From contig NZ_CP108093.1 in the NCBI RefSeq assembly GCF_036188265.1, forward strand, positions 6,911,001-6,975,000: a stretch of 64,000 nt of DNA. The letters are read 5' to 3'. The translations under genes and the position numbers were made by a program. Origin of the DNA: Streptomyces sp. NBC_00247. GTDB taxonomy: Bacteria; Actinomycetota; Actinomycetes; Streptomycetales; Streptomycetaceae. Positions within the stretch are counted from its first letter, which is position 1. Each line of letters begins with the position of its first letter. Of this stretch, positions 1-8,195 are shown piece after piece. The notes beneath the pieces are model-generated. The model was not told the origin of the DNA. It did not search any database and worked only from the letters and a program-made list of their open reading frames with translations.

Positions 1-83
1 ATGCGGGCGTGCTCCCGGGCGCTGGTACGAGGCTGCTCGATGAGGAGCCGCAGGATACGGGTGTCGAGAGCGTCCACCGCCAT
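1..83 (-). CDS. Lrp/AsnC-family regulator, N-terminal fragment
   Basis: Only the first 27 codons are inside the window; the gene runs off the left edge. The ATG at 83 opens a peptide containing LDTRILRLLIEQPRTSAREH, which matches the first helices of the Lrp/AsnC helix-turn-helix. Family members sense amino acids or other small ligands and often control neighbouring metabolic genes. It lies downstream of the cupin and alcohol dehydrogenase genes on the same strand, so it could be their regulator; that is inference. The call rests on a short fragment. Confidence 0.65.
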   Translation of the reverse strand, partial: MAVDALDTRILRLLIEQPRTSAREHAR

Positions 84-273
84 GGTGCGCCTGCCTCTTC
101 TGGGGGTACGTGGGGCGGTCCGAGCCTATCCCGGCTCCCCGGGGGCCCGACGACCCGGAAAAGCCGCTCAGCGGTGGACGTACCCATGGACCGGACGAGG
201 GCGGCGGCGTCGACGACAGAGCGGTGGCGGACGCCGGAGACCGCCCCGCGGCCGGGCCGGCTCGGGGCGGGCG

Positions 274-684
274 TCAGCCGGCCGCCGGAGTCGCGGTGTA
301 CTCCTCGTCGGTGACGGGAGTCAGCCAGTGCACGACGGCGTGCTCGGCGTCGCCCTCGTTGATGGCGACATGGACCATCAGGCGGTTGGGGGCGGCGCCG
401 TGCCAGTGCTCCTCGCCCGCCTCGAACAGTACGCGGTCGCCCGGACGGATGATCTCGACGGGTCCGCCGCGGCGCTGGCACAGGCCGACGCCCTCGGTGA
501 CGAAGACGGTCTGGCCCAGCGGGTGGCTGTGCCAGTGGGTGCGGGCGCCGGGCATGAAGTGCACCAGGTTCGCGGTGACCCGGGACGGCGCGGGCGCCGC
601 CGCGACGGCGTCGATCCAGACGTCGCCGGTGAACCACTCGGCGGGACCCTTGGCGGTGGTGATCGAACTCCGGGTGATCTGCAT
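274..684 (-). CDS. small single-domain cupin protein
   Basis: This 136-residue protein is one cupin beta-barrel. The first cupin motif is visible as THWHSHPLGQTVFVTEG around residues 50-66, with histidines placed to bind a metal, followed by PGDRVLFEAGEEHWHG and a second histidine cluster. Cupins of this size (YhhW- or carboxymuconolactone-associated type) are usually small-molecule isomerases, dioxygenases or binding proteins. It follows the alcohol dehydrogenase gene by about 50 bases on the same strand, so the two are probably co-transcribed and may act on the same aldehyde or alcohol metabolite. The substrate cannot be told from sequence. Confidence 0.8.
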   Translation of the reverse strand: MQITRSSITTAKGPAEWFTGDVWIDAVAAAPAPSRVTANLVHFMPGARTHWHSHPLGQTVFVTEGVGLCQRRGGPVEIIRPGDRVLFEAGEEHWHGAAPNRLMVHVAINEGDAEHAVVHWLTPVTDEEYTATPAAG

Positions 685-738
685 GGTCGTTCCTTCCGTG
701 GCTGCTCGTGCGAGCGGGTTCTGTCGGGGCGGGGGCCG

Positions 739-1755
739 TCAGGGCTTGAGGAGTGCCTTGATCGCGCGGCGTTCGTCCATCGCCCGGTAGCCCTCGGCGA
801 CCTGGTCGAGGGGGAGGGTGAGGTCGAAGACCTTCCCGGGGTCGATACGGCCGGTGAGGACCCGGTCGATGAGGTCGGGGAGGTAGCGGCGTACGGGGGC
901 GGGGCCGCCGCGCAGTCCGACGTGCGAGAAGAAGAGTTCCTGCCCGTCGACGGCGACGTCGTGGGGGACACCGACGAAGCCGACGTTGCCGCCGGGGCGG
1001 GCCGAGTGCAGGGCCTGGCGCATGGCCTGGGAGGTGCCGACGCACTCGAGGACGCTGTCGGCGCCGATGCCGCCGGTGAGATCCTTGATCCGCGCGACGC
1101 CCTCGGCGCCGCGCTCGGTGACGAGGTCGGTGGCGCCGAACTCCAGGGCGAGCTTCTGCCGGCTCTCGTGGCGGCTCATGGCGATGATGCGCCCGGCGCC
1201 CATCTCCTTGGCCGCGATCACCGCGGAGAGGCCGACAGCGCCGTCGCCGACGACGACGGCGGTCGAGCCGGGGGCGACCGCGGCAGCCTCCGCGGCCCAC
1301 CAGCCGGTGCCCATGACGTCGGACACGGCCAGCAGACCGGGCCAGTACTTCTCGTCCGGGACCTCCTCGGTGGCCACCAGGGTCCCCTGGGCGTTGGGGA
1401 TGCGGACGTAGTCGGCCTGGCAGGTGCTCATGAACTCGCGGTGCAGGCAATTCGACTGGAACCCGTTGCGGCAGTGGGCACAGGTGTTGTCCGAGGTCGC
1501 GAAGGACCCCACCACGAACTGCCCCGGCTTCACCGAGGTGACCCGGTTGCCGACCTCCTCCACGAACCCGATGTACTCGTGCCCCATCGGGTGCGGGTCT
1601 TCGACCGGCTCCAGCCCTCGCCACGCCCACAGATCGGAACCGCACACGCAGGTGGCCGCCGTGCGGATGATCGCGTCGGTGGGGTGGAGGATCTTCGGGT
1701 CGGCCAAGGTCTCGAAACGGACGTCACCGGGAGCGTGAATCACTGCGCCGCGCAT
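739..1755 (-). CDS. zinc-dependent alcohol dehydrogenase (MDR family)
   Basis: This 338-residue medium-chain dehydrogenase/reductase oxidises an alcohol or reduces an aldehyde with NAD(P). The N-terminal GroES-like half carries CVCGSDLW and GHEYIGFVEEVG, which supply catalytic zinc ligands, and the structural-zinc loop CAHCRNGFQSNC. The Rossmann half carries VVVGDGAVG near residue 170. The ATG at 1755 is preferred because AAGGAA sits just upstream on the coding strand and the MDR fold starts there, although the frame stays open much further back. A 9-bp-arm dyad lies about 180 bases upstream. It probably forms an operon with the cupin gene. Confidence 0.9.
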   Translation of the reverse strand: MRGAVIHAPGDVRFETLADPKILHPTDAIIRTAATCVCGSDLWAWRGLEPVEDPHPMGHEYIGFVEEVGNRVTSVKPGQFVVGSFATSDNTCAHCRNGFQSNCLHREFMSTCQADYVRIPNAQGTLVATEEVPDEKYWPGLLAVSDVMGTGWWAAEAAAVAPGSTAVVVGDGAVGLSAVIAAKEMGAGRIIAMSRHESRQKLALEFGATDLVTERGAEGVARIKDLTGGIGADSVLECVGTSQAMRQALHSARPGGNVGFVGVPHDVAVDGQELFFSHVGLRGGPAPVRRYLPDLIDRVLTGRIDPGKVFDLTLPLDQVAEGYRAMDERRAIKALLKP

Positions 1756-2236
1756 GGGGTTCCTTACGTGCCGGGGACGGGCATGTGGTGCCCGTACCGA
1801 ATTGCCGGGGCGCGCTCTCGGCGGCGCGCCCGTCGTCGCACCCCCCGAGCCGTGCCGCGCCGACGCGCGGGCGGCGGGAGGTGCCACGTCTTCCAGGTAA
1901 CCCGCATCCCGCGCGGCGAGCGAGTCACCAGTGGGAGGTGTACCGCCAGTACACCTCTGGGCCCGCGACAGGTCCCTTGTGGAGAGCGCGGTCCGGCCGC
2001 CACGGGCCCGGGTGCGCGGTCGCCTCCACCCTGCCCGGCTGCCGCCTCGACGCGTGTGCGCGAGAAGGTCGTCGGCATGGCCGCCGCGGGCATGGTCACG
2101 CCAAGGTGCTCGGTTCGTGCGAGGGCTGTAACAGACTCGGATCCGGGCTGTGCCGGCCGGATCGGCCGCCTCCACAATGGGCGGGCAGCTTGCGGGCGGC
2201 CGGCCCTGGGGCTGGTCACGGGGGGAGTGGGGCAGC
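1756..2236. other. intergenic region, no convincing gene
   Basis: This 481-base gap between the divergent alcohol dehydrogenase and DUF4232 genes has open frames on both strands, but their translations are low-complexity Arg/Pro/Ala without domain motifs. The only clear structure is the dyad at 1935-1957. It probably holds the promoters of both flanking genes. Confidence 0.6.
1935..1957. promoter_or_regulatory. palindromic operator-like site
   Basis: GAGGTGTAC and GTACACCTC form perfect 9-bp arms around a 5-base spacer. The site lies between two divergent genes, about 180 bases before the alcohol dehydrogenase start. The symmetry suggests a dimeric repressor or activator site; the regulator is unknown. 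Confidence 0.55.
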
Positions 2237-2974
2237 ATGGACTCGAATACGGTCGGAGCCGGTTCGCCACGTCGGGGTCGGGGCGGTGCCCTCGCGGGGG
2301 CTGCCGTCGTCGTGGCCCTGCTGACGGTCACCGGCTGCCAGTCCTCCGACGGTGACGGCGGGGCGGCACCGGGCTCCGGGTCGGCCGGGCGGTCGGCGGG
2401 GGCGAGCGCGTCGAAGAGCGGCGAGCCCTCGGGCGACTCCGGCACGGGTACGAGTGCGGCCCCGACCGCCGAACCCGCCGGGGACAGCGGCGAGACCGGT
2501 GGCGGCAACGGCACCGACTACCAGGACTGCGAGGCCGACGGCCTCACCACCGCGGTCGAGCTCCAGGACTCGCCCGGGGAGACCCCCCGTCACTTCCTGC
2601 TGACCGTCACCAACGGCGCCGAGGCGCCGTGCGTCCTCAACGAGGGACCGCTGCTACGGCTCGGTTCCGGCAGCGACGCTCCGGGCGTCGAGCCGCTCGT
2701 GGGACCGGACAGCCAGCCGCTCATCGTCGAGGGGGGCGGTAAGGCGTACGCCGGCCTGTACGTCTTCGGCAACGACGAGGGCGGCGAAGCGGAGTACGAA
2801 CAGTCCCAGCGGTTCACCGCCACGCTGGTCGCCGGCGAGGGCACCGAACTCAACGGCGTTCTCCTCTTCGACCTGCCCGACGGCCTGCGTTCCGTCTCCT
2901 ACGACGAAGCGGCCCGGGTGAACGGCTGGGCCGGCACCGAAGGCCTGGCGATGCGCGCGATCAATCAGCTCTGA
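2237..2974 (+). CDS. DUF4232-type lipoprotein
   Basis: This 245-residue protein begins with an Arg-rich n-region, a hydrophobic stretch (GAAVVVALLTVT) and the lipobox VTGC, predicting export and lipid anchoring. A Ser/Gly/Ala-rich linker of about 70 residues follows, then a beta-rich domain (about 90-245) with paired cysteines (DYQDCEADG, EAPCVLNEG) typical of DUF4232 proteins. The function of this actinobacterial family is unknown. The ATG at 2237 is preferred over upstream in-frame codons because the signal peptide then has normal length and a G-rich ribosome site precedes it. Confidence 0.85.
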   Translation: MDSNTVGAGSPRRGRGGALAGAAVVVALLTVTGCQSSDGDGGAAPGSGSAGRSAGASASKSGEPSGDSGTGTSAAPTAEPAGDSGETGGGNGTDYQDCEADGLTTAVELQDSPGETPRHFLLTVTNGAEAPCVLNEGPLLRLGSGSDAPGVEPLVGPDSQPLIVEGGGKAYAGLYVFGNDEGGEAEYEQSQRFTATLVAGEGTELNGVLLFDLPDGLRSVSYDEAARVNGWAGTEGLAMRAINQL

Positions 2975-3047
2975 CGGCATCGGCCGGAGACGGGCGGGTC
3001 GTCCGCTCCGGACGGACGCCCCGGGCCGACGGGATGGACCCGACGGT

Positions 3048-3132
3048 GAACCGTTGGCTCTGTCGCGGCTCAGCGGTACGGAGAGAATCTGAACCATTGG
3101 CCCACTGATTTCTCTGTCGATTGAACCGTCGG
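3048..3132 (+). promoter_or_regulatory. three direct repeats GAACCRTTGG upstream of the FUSC gene
   Basis: GAACCGTTGG at 3048-3057, GAACCATTGG at 3091-3100 and GAACCGTCGG at 3123-3132 are spaced 43 and 32 bases apart, close to four and three helical turns. They lie just ahead of a terminator-like hairpin and the FUSC start. They could be sites for a regulator that binds direct repeats. A weak TTGGCT-N17-TACGGA promoter overlaps the first copy. Confidence 0.4.
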
Positions 3133-3162
3133 CCGGGTGAATGGTGAGATGTGTGCAGCGAT

Positions 3163-3206
3163 GGCGCTGCGGAGCCCCGGAACGGGGGGTCCGCAGCGCC
3201 TTTCTC
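3163..3206 (+). terminator. intrinsic terminator or attenuator before the FUSC gene
   Basis: GGCGCTGCGGA (3163-3173) pairs perfectly with TCCGCAGCGCC (3190-3200). Four further C-G pairs lie inside the loop, and TTTCTC follows. It is either the terminator of the upstream lipoprotein gene or a leader attenuator of the downstream gene. Confidence 0.6.
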
Positions 3207-3218
3207 ATGCGCCCGGAC

Positions 3219-4775
3219 ATGTTCAAGCGCGCCCGGGCGGACGGACAGAAGGAAGGGTGGGGCGACGTGCTGAGGAGGGCGTTCGTGGCGCCGGATCCCG
3301 GGCGGATCAGGCTGCGGTTCGCGGCCCGGGCCGTGCTCGGCATCGGGTCGGCCGTCGCGTTGTGCGGGGTCACCGGACATTCACTGGTCGCCACCGTCGC
3401 GGGCGGGCTGTCCGCGTTGCTCGCCCTGTTCACGGTCGGAGATCCGACCGTGCGCGGACAGGCCGTGACGACCGCGCTGCTGCCCGTCGTCGGGCTGCCG
3501 GTGCTGGTGCTCGCCGCCGTCCTGCACGACGTGCCGGTCGCCCGGGACCTGGTGTTCCTCGCCGCCGTGGGCGGCGGGGTGTACGCGCGACGGTGGGGGC
3601 CGCGCGGTCACTCGCTCGGCGTGTTCGCCTTCATGACCTGCTTCATGGCGCAGTTCCTGCAGGCCGTGCCGAGCCGGATCCCGGAACTGTACGGAGCCGT
3701 ACTGCTCTCGGTGGCCACCGCGGCGGCCGTCCGGTTCGGGGTCTGGTGCTACGAGCGGCGGCTGCCGGTTCCCCCACCGGTGCCCGCGCCGGCCGGCGGG
3801 AGCGGGCTCGCGCGGATCACCACACGACAGGCCGTGCAGGCCGCCGCCGGCGCCGCGTTCGCGCTCGCGGCCGGACAGGTGCTGTCGGACCAGCGATGGT
3901 ACTGGGCGGTGGGCGCCACCTGGTGGGTGTTCGTCGCCACCACCTCGCGCGGGGAGACGGTGGTGCGGAGCTTCAGGAGGGTCCTGGGGACGGTGCTCGG
4001 CATCGGGATCGGCTTCGCCGTGGCCGTACCGCTGCACGACAGCCCCGTCCCGGCAGCGGTGGTCGTCGCGCTGAGCGTCTTCGGCGTCTTCTACACCGCG
4101 GCCGTCTCCTACACGTGGATGATGCTCGCGGTGACCGTCATGGCGAGCATGCTGTACGGATTGCTCGGCGTGCTCGACCCTGCGCTCCTCGTCCTGCGGG
4201 TGGGCGAGACGGCGGTCGGCGCACTGGGCGCCGTCCTCGCGGTCCTGCTCGTCCTGCCGGTGACCACGCACTCCGTGACCGACGCCTGGGTGGCCCGCGC
4301 GCTGCGCTGCGTGCACGCCTGTACCGCCGAGGCCGCGGCCCGGCTCGCAGGCGGCGCGGACGCCGACCCGGCACCCCTGGTGGCCGAACTGGAAGCCATC
4401 CTCGGCCGGGTACGGCTCTCGCTGGCACCACTCGTCCATCCGCTGAGCCCGATGAGGGCACGCAAGAGGCGGGCGCGCCAGGTCCTCGCCCTGCTCGACG
4501 GCTGTGCCCGCGAGGTCCGCGGACTCGCCTCCGTCGCCGCCGACCCCGAGGCCTCCCACGACGCACGGCTCGCCGCCGCCTGCTGGCGTGTGGAGACCGC
4601 CGTCGAGGCGCTCACCGATCCGCCGGTGCCGGACCGCCGCCGCGAGCACGCCCCCGTGGCACCGGCGGCGGCACACGCCGAACCGGCGTTCGCCCACCTC
4701 CACGCGCTGGAGCAGGCCCTTCTCGATCTGGCCGAGCCGCTGCGGCGGGCCGACCCGGTGCCGGCGAGCGCCTGA
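3219..4775 (+). CDS. FUSC-family integral membrane protein
   Basis: This 518-residue protein has two clusters of membrane segments (about residues 25-170 and 200-375) followed by a soluble helical C-terminal half, the layout of FUSC/aromatic acid exporter (YccS/AaeB-like) proteins. The second cluster contains the FUSC-like stretch QRWYWAVGATWWVFVATTS. Such proteins are thought to export aromatic acids or toxic organics. The start is uncertain: ATG 3219 or 3207 lie right behind a terminator-like hairpin, while GTG 3267 has a good AAGGAAGG site 10 bases upstream and may be the true start. Confidence 0.8.
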   Translation: MFKRARADGQKEGWGDVLRRAFVAPDPGRIRLRFAARAVLGIGSAVALCGVTGHSLVATVAGGLSALLALFTVGDPTVRGQAVTTALLPVVGLPVLVLAAVLHDVPVARDLVFLAAVGGGVYARRWGPRGHSLGVFAFMTCFMAQFLQAVPSRIPELYGAVLLSVATAAAVRFGVWCYERRLPVPPPVPAPAGGSGLARITTRQAVQAAAGAAFALAAGQVLSDQRWYWAVGATWWVFVATTSRGETVVRSFRRVLGTVLGIGIGFAVAVPLHDSPVPAAVVVALSVFGVFYTAAVSYTWMMLAVTVMASMLYGLLGVLDPALLVLRVGETAVGALGAVLAVLLVLPVTTHSVTDAWVARALRCVHACTAEAAARLAGGADADPAPLVAELEAILGRVRLSLAPLVHPLSPMRARKRRARQVLALLDGCAREVRGLASVAADPEASHDARLAAACWRVETAVEALTDPPVPDRRREHAPVAPAAAHAEPAFAHLHALEQALLDLAEPLRRADPVPASA

Positions 4776-4962
4776 GCGGCACGCGTACGGGCCGAGCGGC
4801 GACCTCGGTCAGCGGTGTGCCGGCGAGCCCCGGCGGCCCTCCCGTGCCGGCGGTCCGCCGGCCCGTGCCCGGCCCTGCCGGGCGATCGGCGCCTGCTACC
4901 GTCGGCCGGGCGGACCGCACGGCCCGCACCCACACCAGGTACGGGCACAAAGGGGTAGCGCG

Positions 4963-6018
4963 ATGAGCGGCAACAGCGCCGGGCGGGCGTTCATAGGGTC
5001 TTTCACCACCAATGGCGGGAAGGGCATCACCGTCGCGGAGGTGGACCGGGAGACCGGCGCGCTCACGGTGGTCGGCTCGACCGACACCGTCCCCGATCCG
5101 TCGTTCCTCGTGGCGTCGGCCGACGGCACGATCCTCTACGCCGTCAGCGAGGCGTCCGAAGGCGCGGCCGCCGCACTCGACATCGCAGGCGAGGTACCCC
5201 GGCTCGTCGGTGGCTGCCTGCGCTCGGTGAACGGCGACGGACCGACCCACCTCACCCTCGCGGCGAACCACCTGGTCACCGCGAACTACGGCTCCGGCAG
5301 CGTCACCGTGCTGCCGCTGCGGGAAGACGGGTCACCGCGCGCCGCCGTCTTCGTCGAACAGCACGAGGGCAGCGGCCCCGACGCCGAACGGCAGACCGAG
5401 CCGCACGCCCACCAGGTGCTGCCCGACCCGTCGGGCGACTGGCTGCTGAGCGTGGACCTCGGCACCGACTCGGTGTACGTCGGCGCCGTCGACCGGGTCA
5501 CCGGCGAGCTGCGTCCGCACGGGGAGACCGCGCTGCGCCCCGGCACCGGCCCCCGCCACCTGGCCTTCCACCCGGCGGGACGCCACGCGTACGTACTGAA
5601 CGAGCTGGAGCCGACCCTCACCCTCTGCCGCTGGGACGCGGCCACGGGCGTGCTGGAGCCGCTCCACGAGGTGCCGGTACTGCCCGAGGAGGCGGCCGGT
5701 GCCCCGGACCGCACGTACCCGTCCGAGGTCGTCGTCTCCCTCGACGGCAGGTTCGTCTGGACCGCCAACCGGGGGCACGACAGCATCTCCGTACTCACCC
5801 TGGACGAGACGGGTGAGAAGGCGCAGCTGGTCGCGTCCGTCCCCTGCGGCGGCAACTGGCCGCGCGATCTGACGCTCGATCCCACCGGTCAGTGGCTGTA
5901 CGCGGCCAATGAGCGCTCCGGAGACGTCAGCTGGTTCGCCGTCGACCAGGAGACGGGTGTACCGCGCCACGCGGGCTCGATCGACGCACCGGCCGCCTCC
6001 TGCGTCCTCCTGGTCTGA
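4963..6018 (+). CDS. lactonase-family beta-propeller protein
   Basis: This 351-residue protein has the repeating blade pattern of the PF10282 lactonase family (6-phosphogluconolactonase-like, seven blades). Typical strings are SFTTNGGKGITVAEVD at the start, PHAHQVLPDPSGDWLLSVDLG, GPRHLAFHPAGRHAYVLNEL and WTANRGHDSISV. It could hydrolyse a sugar lactone in the pentose phosphate route or act on another lactone. There is no signal peptide. AAAGGGG precedes the ATG. It stands alone between FUSC and a strong bidirectional terminator, so its pathway is not shown by context. Confidence 0.85.
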   Translation: MSGNSAGRAFIGSFTTNGGKGITVAEVDRETGALTVVGSTDTVPDPSFLVASADGTILYAVSEASEGAAAALDIAGEVPRLVGGCLRSVNGDGPTHLTLAANHLVTANYGSGSVTVLPLREDGSPRAAVFVEQHEGSGPDAERQTEPHAHQVLPDPSGDWLLSVDLGTDSVYVGAVDRVTGELRPHGETALRPGTGPRHLAFHPAGRHAYVLNELEPTLTLCRWDAATGVLEPLHEVPVLPEEAAGAPDRTYPSEVVVSLDGRFVWTANRGHDSISVLTLDETGEKAQLVASVPCGGNWPRDLTLDPTGQWLYAANERSGDVSWFAVDQETGVPRHAGSIDAPAASCVLLV

Positions 6019-6030
6019 CGGGGGACGCCC

Positions 6031-6070
6031 GTGCGGTGTGTCCCCGCCCGGGAGCGGGGACACACCGCAC
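6031..6070. terminator. bidirectional terminator hairpin
   Basis: Perfect 16-bp arms (6031-6046 and 6055-6070, beginning GTGCGGTGTGTCCCCG) enclose an 8-base loop between two convergent genes. Confidence 0.85.
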
Positions 6071-6091
6071 GGTGCTGCCGGGGGCGCGTGA

Positions 6092-7015
6092 TCAGTGCGC
6101 CGGGACGCCCTGGGGCGTCGCGGGCGAGATGCCCAGCGCCGAGGCGTACAGGGACAGCACGAGCTTGCCGATCGCCGGGTAGGCGCCGAGCGGCTCCGCC
6201 GTCGCGCAGCCCGCCTCCTTCGCCGCCGCGTCCAGCAGGCCCGTGTCGACCTCGGGACCCACCAGGTAGGGCGCCAGCGCGAGCTGGAGGGAGCCCGCGT
6301 TCTTCAGCTGGTCCGCGATCGAGGACACCGAGCCTTCCACGTCCAGCGCGGCCGCCATCACGGGCACGGCCAGCCGGGCGGCCAGCAGCATGCCGGTGAT
6401 GCCGGCGGCCTTGACGGCCTCGTCGCCGCCCACCGTGGCCAGCACGATGCCGTCGGCGGCGGTGGCGACGGTGAACAGCCTGGCCCGGTCGGCACGCGCC
6501 AGACCGGCCTCCGAGAGGCGCACGTGCAGCGCCTCGGCCAGCAGCGGGTGCGGGCCCAGCACCTCGGTCAGCTCGACCTGCGTGCCGCTCTCCATGACCG
6601 CCTGCCGTATCCGGCGGATCAGGGCGCTGTCGGGTCCCGCCAGCAGAGGGACCACCACGGAGGACGGGCCCTCGGGCACCGGAACCTCACGTCCCGCGGC
6701 CGTGGCCTGCTCGTACGCCGCGACGCGCTCGGCGGCGCACTGCGTGAGGACGGAGGCGAGCGCCGGGAATTCGGCGTCGTCGCCTTCGAGGTAACCGATG
6801 ACCGCGTTGAGGCCGGGCAGCTCGGAACGGGCGATGCTGATGACTTCCTCGGCCACGCTGCGGGCGGCCGGGGAAGGGGTACCGGGAACGGCGAGGACGA
6901 GCACGGCAGCGCCCTCGGGCGCGACCACGGGCTCCGGGCGGCGGTGCCGTCCGGACTGGCGAGGTCGCGGCATTCGTACAGGCAGGCCGGAAGCGGGCCC
7001 AGTGGGGGTGCTCAT
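6092..7015 (-). CDS. CbiX/sirohydrochlorin chelatase-like protein
   Basis: This 307-residue protein begins with a basic unstructured stretch. It then shows two halves resembling CbiX-type chelatase domains: VLVLAVPGTPSPAARSVAEE near residue 37, with VVVPLLAGPDSALIRRIRQA, and a second half ending in LQLALAPYLVGPEVDTG. In true chelatases these regions contribute metal-binding histidines; here most are replaced, so metal insertion into a tetrapyrrole is doubtful. It is a common Streptomyces gene often annotated as a chelatase. It is monocistronic, with a terminator behind it and about 130 bases of non-coding DNA in front. Compare the CbiX-like protein in the urease operon. Confidence 0.7.
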   Translation of the reverse strand: MSTPTGPASGLPVRMPRPRQSGRHRRPEPVVAPEGAAVLVLAVPGTPSPAARSVAEEVISIARSELPGLNAVIGYLEGDDAEFPALASVLTQCAAERVAAYEQATAAGREVPVPEGPSSVVVPLLAGPDSALIRRIRQAVMESGTQVELTEVLGPHPLLAEALHVRLSEAGLARADRARLFTVATAADGIVLATVGGDEAVKAAGITGMLLAARLAVPVMAAALDVEGSVSSIADQLKNAGSLQLALAPYLVGPEVDTGLLDAAAKEAGCATAEPLGAYPAIGKLVLSLYASALGISPATPQGVPAH

Positions 7016-7148
7016 GGCGCCGCATGCTACTGGTTTTGGTTGCCCCCTCGTTCAGGGAGGGTACAGCTGGGCGTTATCTGTCCGTTTATGTCCGATCAGT
7101 GACGTACCGGTCAACTGCCCCGCTCTGTCTGGCCTCCGGGTGTGTCCC

Positions 7149-8195
7149 TCAGCCGCCGTCGGAGCCGCCGCCGACGACGTGCAGCAGGGTCGGATGGCGG
7201 GGCAGCCGAAGGTCCGACCTGGCCAGCGCCCGTGCGAGCAGGAGTGAACCCGCGAGCGGGTCCCCCGCGGCCGGAACCAGGGCCGCGTGCGTCAACTGCC
7301 GTCCCAACTCCTCGCGCAGGGGCGCGAGGAGCGGCTCACCCATACGGAACAGGCCACCCGTAAGAGCTACTTCGACGGGCTCCCCGCCGGGGCCCGTGGC
7401 GCGTTCCCCCGTTCCGGGAAACCCGGTCCCCGGGCACACGGCCGCGGCCGCCTCGGCGATGTGCGCGGCGGCCCGGCGCAGGACCGACCTGGCGACGGGG
7501 TCCTCCTGCGCGCACGCGGCGACCTCGGGCGCGAACGACGCGAGCAGCGCGGGGCGGTCGGCGCGGGGATAGAGCAGACCCGGGAGTCCGGTCGCCGGAC
7601 CGAACACGGCCCGCAGCCGCTCCAGCAGCGCGGGAGAGCCACCGCGCCGGCCGTCGTGCGCGCGCAGAGCGGCGTCCAGGCCCTCCCGGCCGATCCACGC
7701 ACCGCCCCCGCTGTCCCCCAGGAGATGACCCCAGCCGTCCGCGCGGCGCCACTCGCCGAGATCGGTGCCGAGCGCGATCATCCCGGTGCCGCCCGCGACG
7801 ACGGCGCCCGGACGCTGCCCGAGCGCGCCCGCGTACGCGGTCACCCCGTCCGCCGCGAGGACCAGTGCGCGGACGCCGAGCGAGGTGGCCAGTGCCTTCG
7901 GCAGCCGAGCGCGCAGATGGTCGCCCAGGGTCGCCATGCCCGCGGCGCCCACCGCGACCGCCGCGATGCGGGCGGGCGCCCGCGCCCCGAGGGCATCACG
8001 CGTCAACCGCTTCACCGCCGGCAGGAGTTGGGCCAGGAAGTGGTCGGCGTCGATGCCGTCGGGGCCGGTACGCACCGGCTCCGCGCACACGGTCGTCGCG
8101 ACGGGCGCCGAGGTGCCGGCGGTGCCGAGTGCGACGCGGAGCCCGGACCCGCCGGAGTCCACCCCGATCACGTACGCGCCGGCGCCCGGTGTCAC
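7149..8195 (-). CDS. BadF/BadG/BcrA/BcrD ATPase-family (N-acetylglucosamine kinase-like) protein
   Basis: This 348-residue protein belongs to the ASKHA fold. The N-terminal phosphate-1 motif is YVIGVDSGGSGLRVALG, and the GTGMIALGTD and GDSGGGAWIGREGLDA motifs mark the N-acetylglucosamine kinase branch of the family. It probably phosphorylates an amino sugar. The GTG start at 8195 overlaps the stop of the uracil-DNA glycosylase gene by 4 bases (GTGA), indicating translational coupling. Why a sugar kinase is coupled to a DNA repair enzyme is not obvious from sequence. Confidence 0.85.
   Translation of the reverse strand: MTPGAGAYVIGVDSGGSGLRVALGTAGTSAPVATTVCAEPVRTGPDGIDADHFLAQLLPAVKRLTRDALGARAPARIAAVAVGAAGMATLGDHLRARLPKALATSLGVRALVLAADGVTAYAGALGQRPGAVVAGGTGMIALGTDLGEWRRADGWGHLLGDSGGGAWIGREGLDAALRAHDGRRGGSPALLERLRAVFGPATGLPGLLYPRADRPALLASFAPEVAACAQEDPVARSVLRRAAAHIAEAAAAVCPGTGFPGTGERATGPGGEPVEVALTGGLFRMGEPLLAPLREELGRQLTHAALVPAAGDPLAGSLLLARALARSDLRLPRHPTLLHVVGGGSDGG

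Noticed and set aside
739..2514. A 591-codon minus-strand frame covering the alcohol dehydrogenase and about 760 bases beyond
   Set aside because: Only the part from 1755 downward has protein character. The extension is Arg/Pro/Ala-rich, lacks motifs and overlaps the DUF4232 gene on the other strand.
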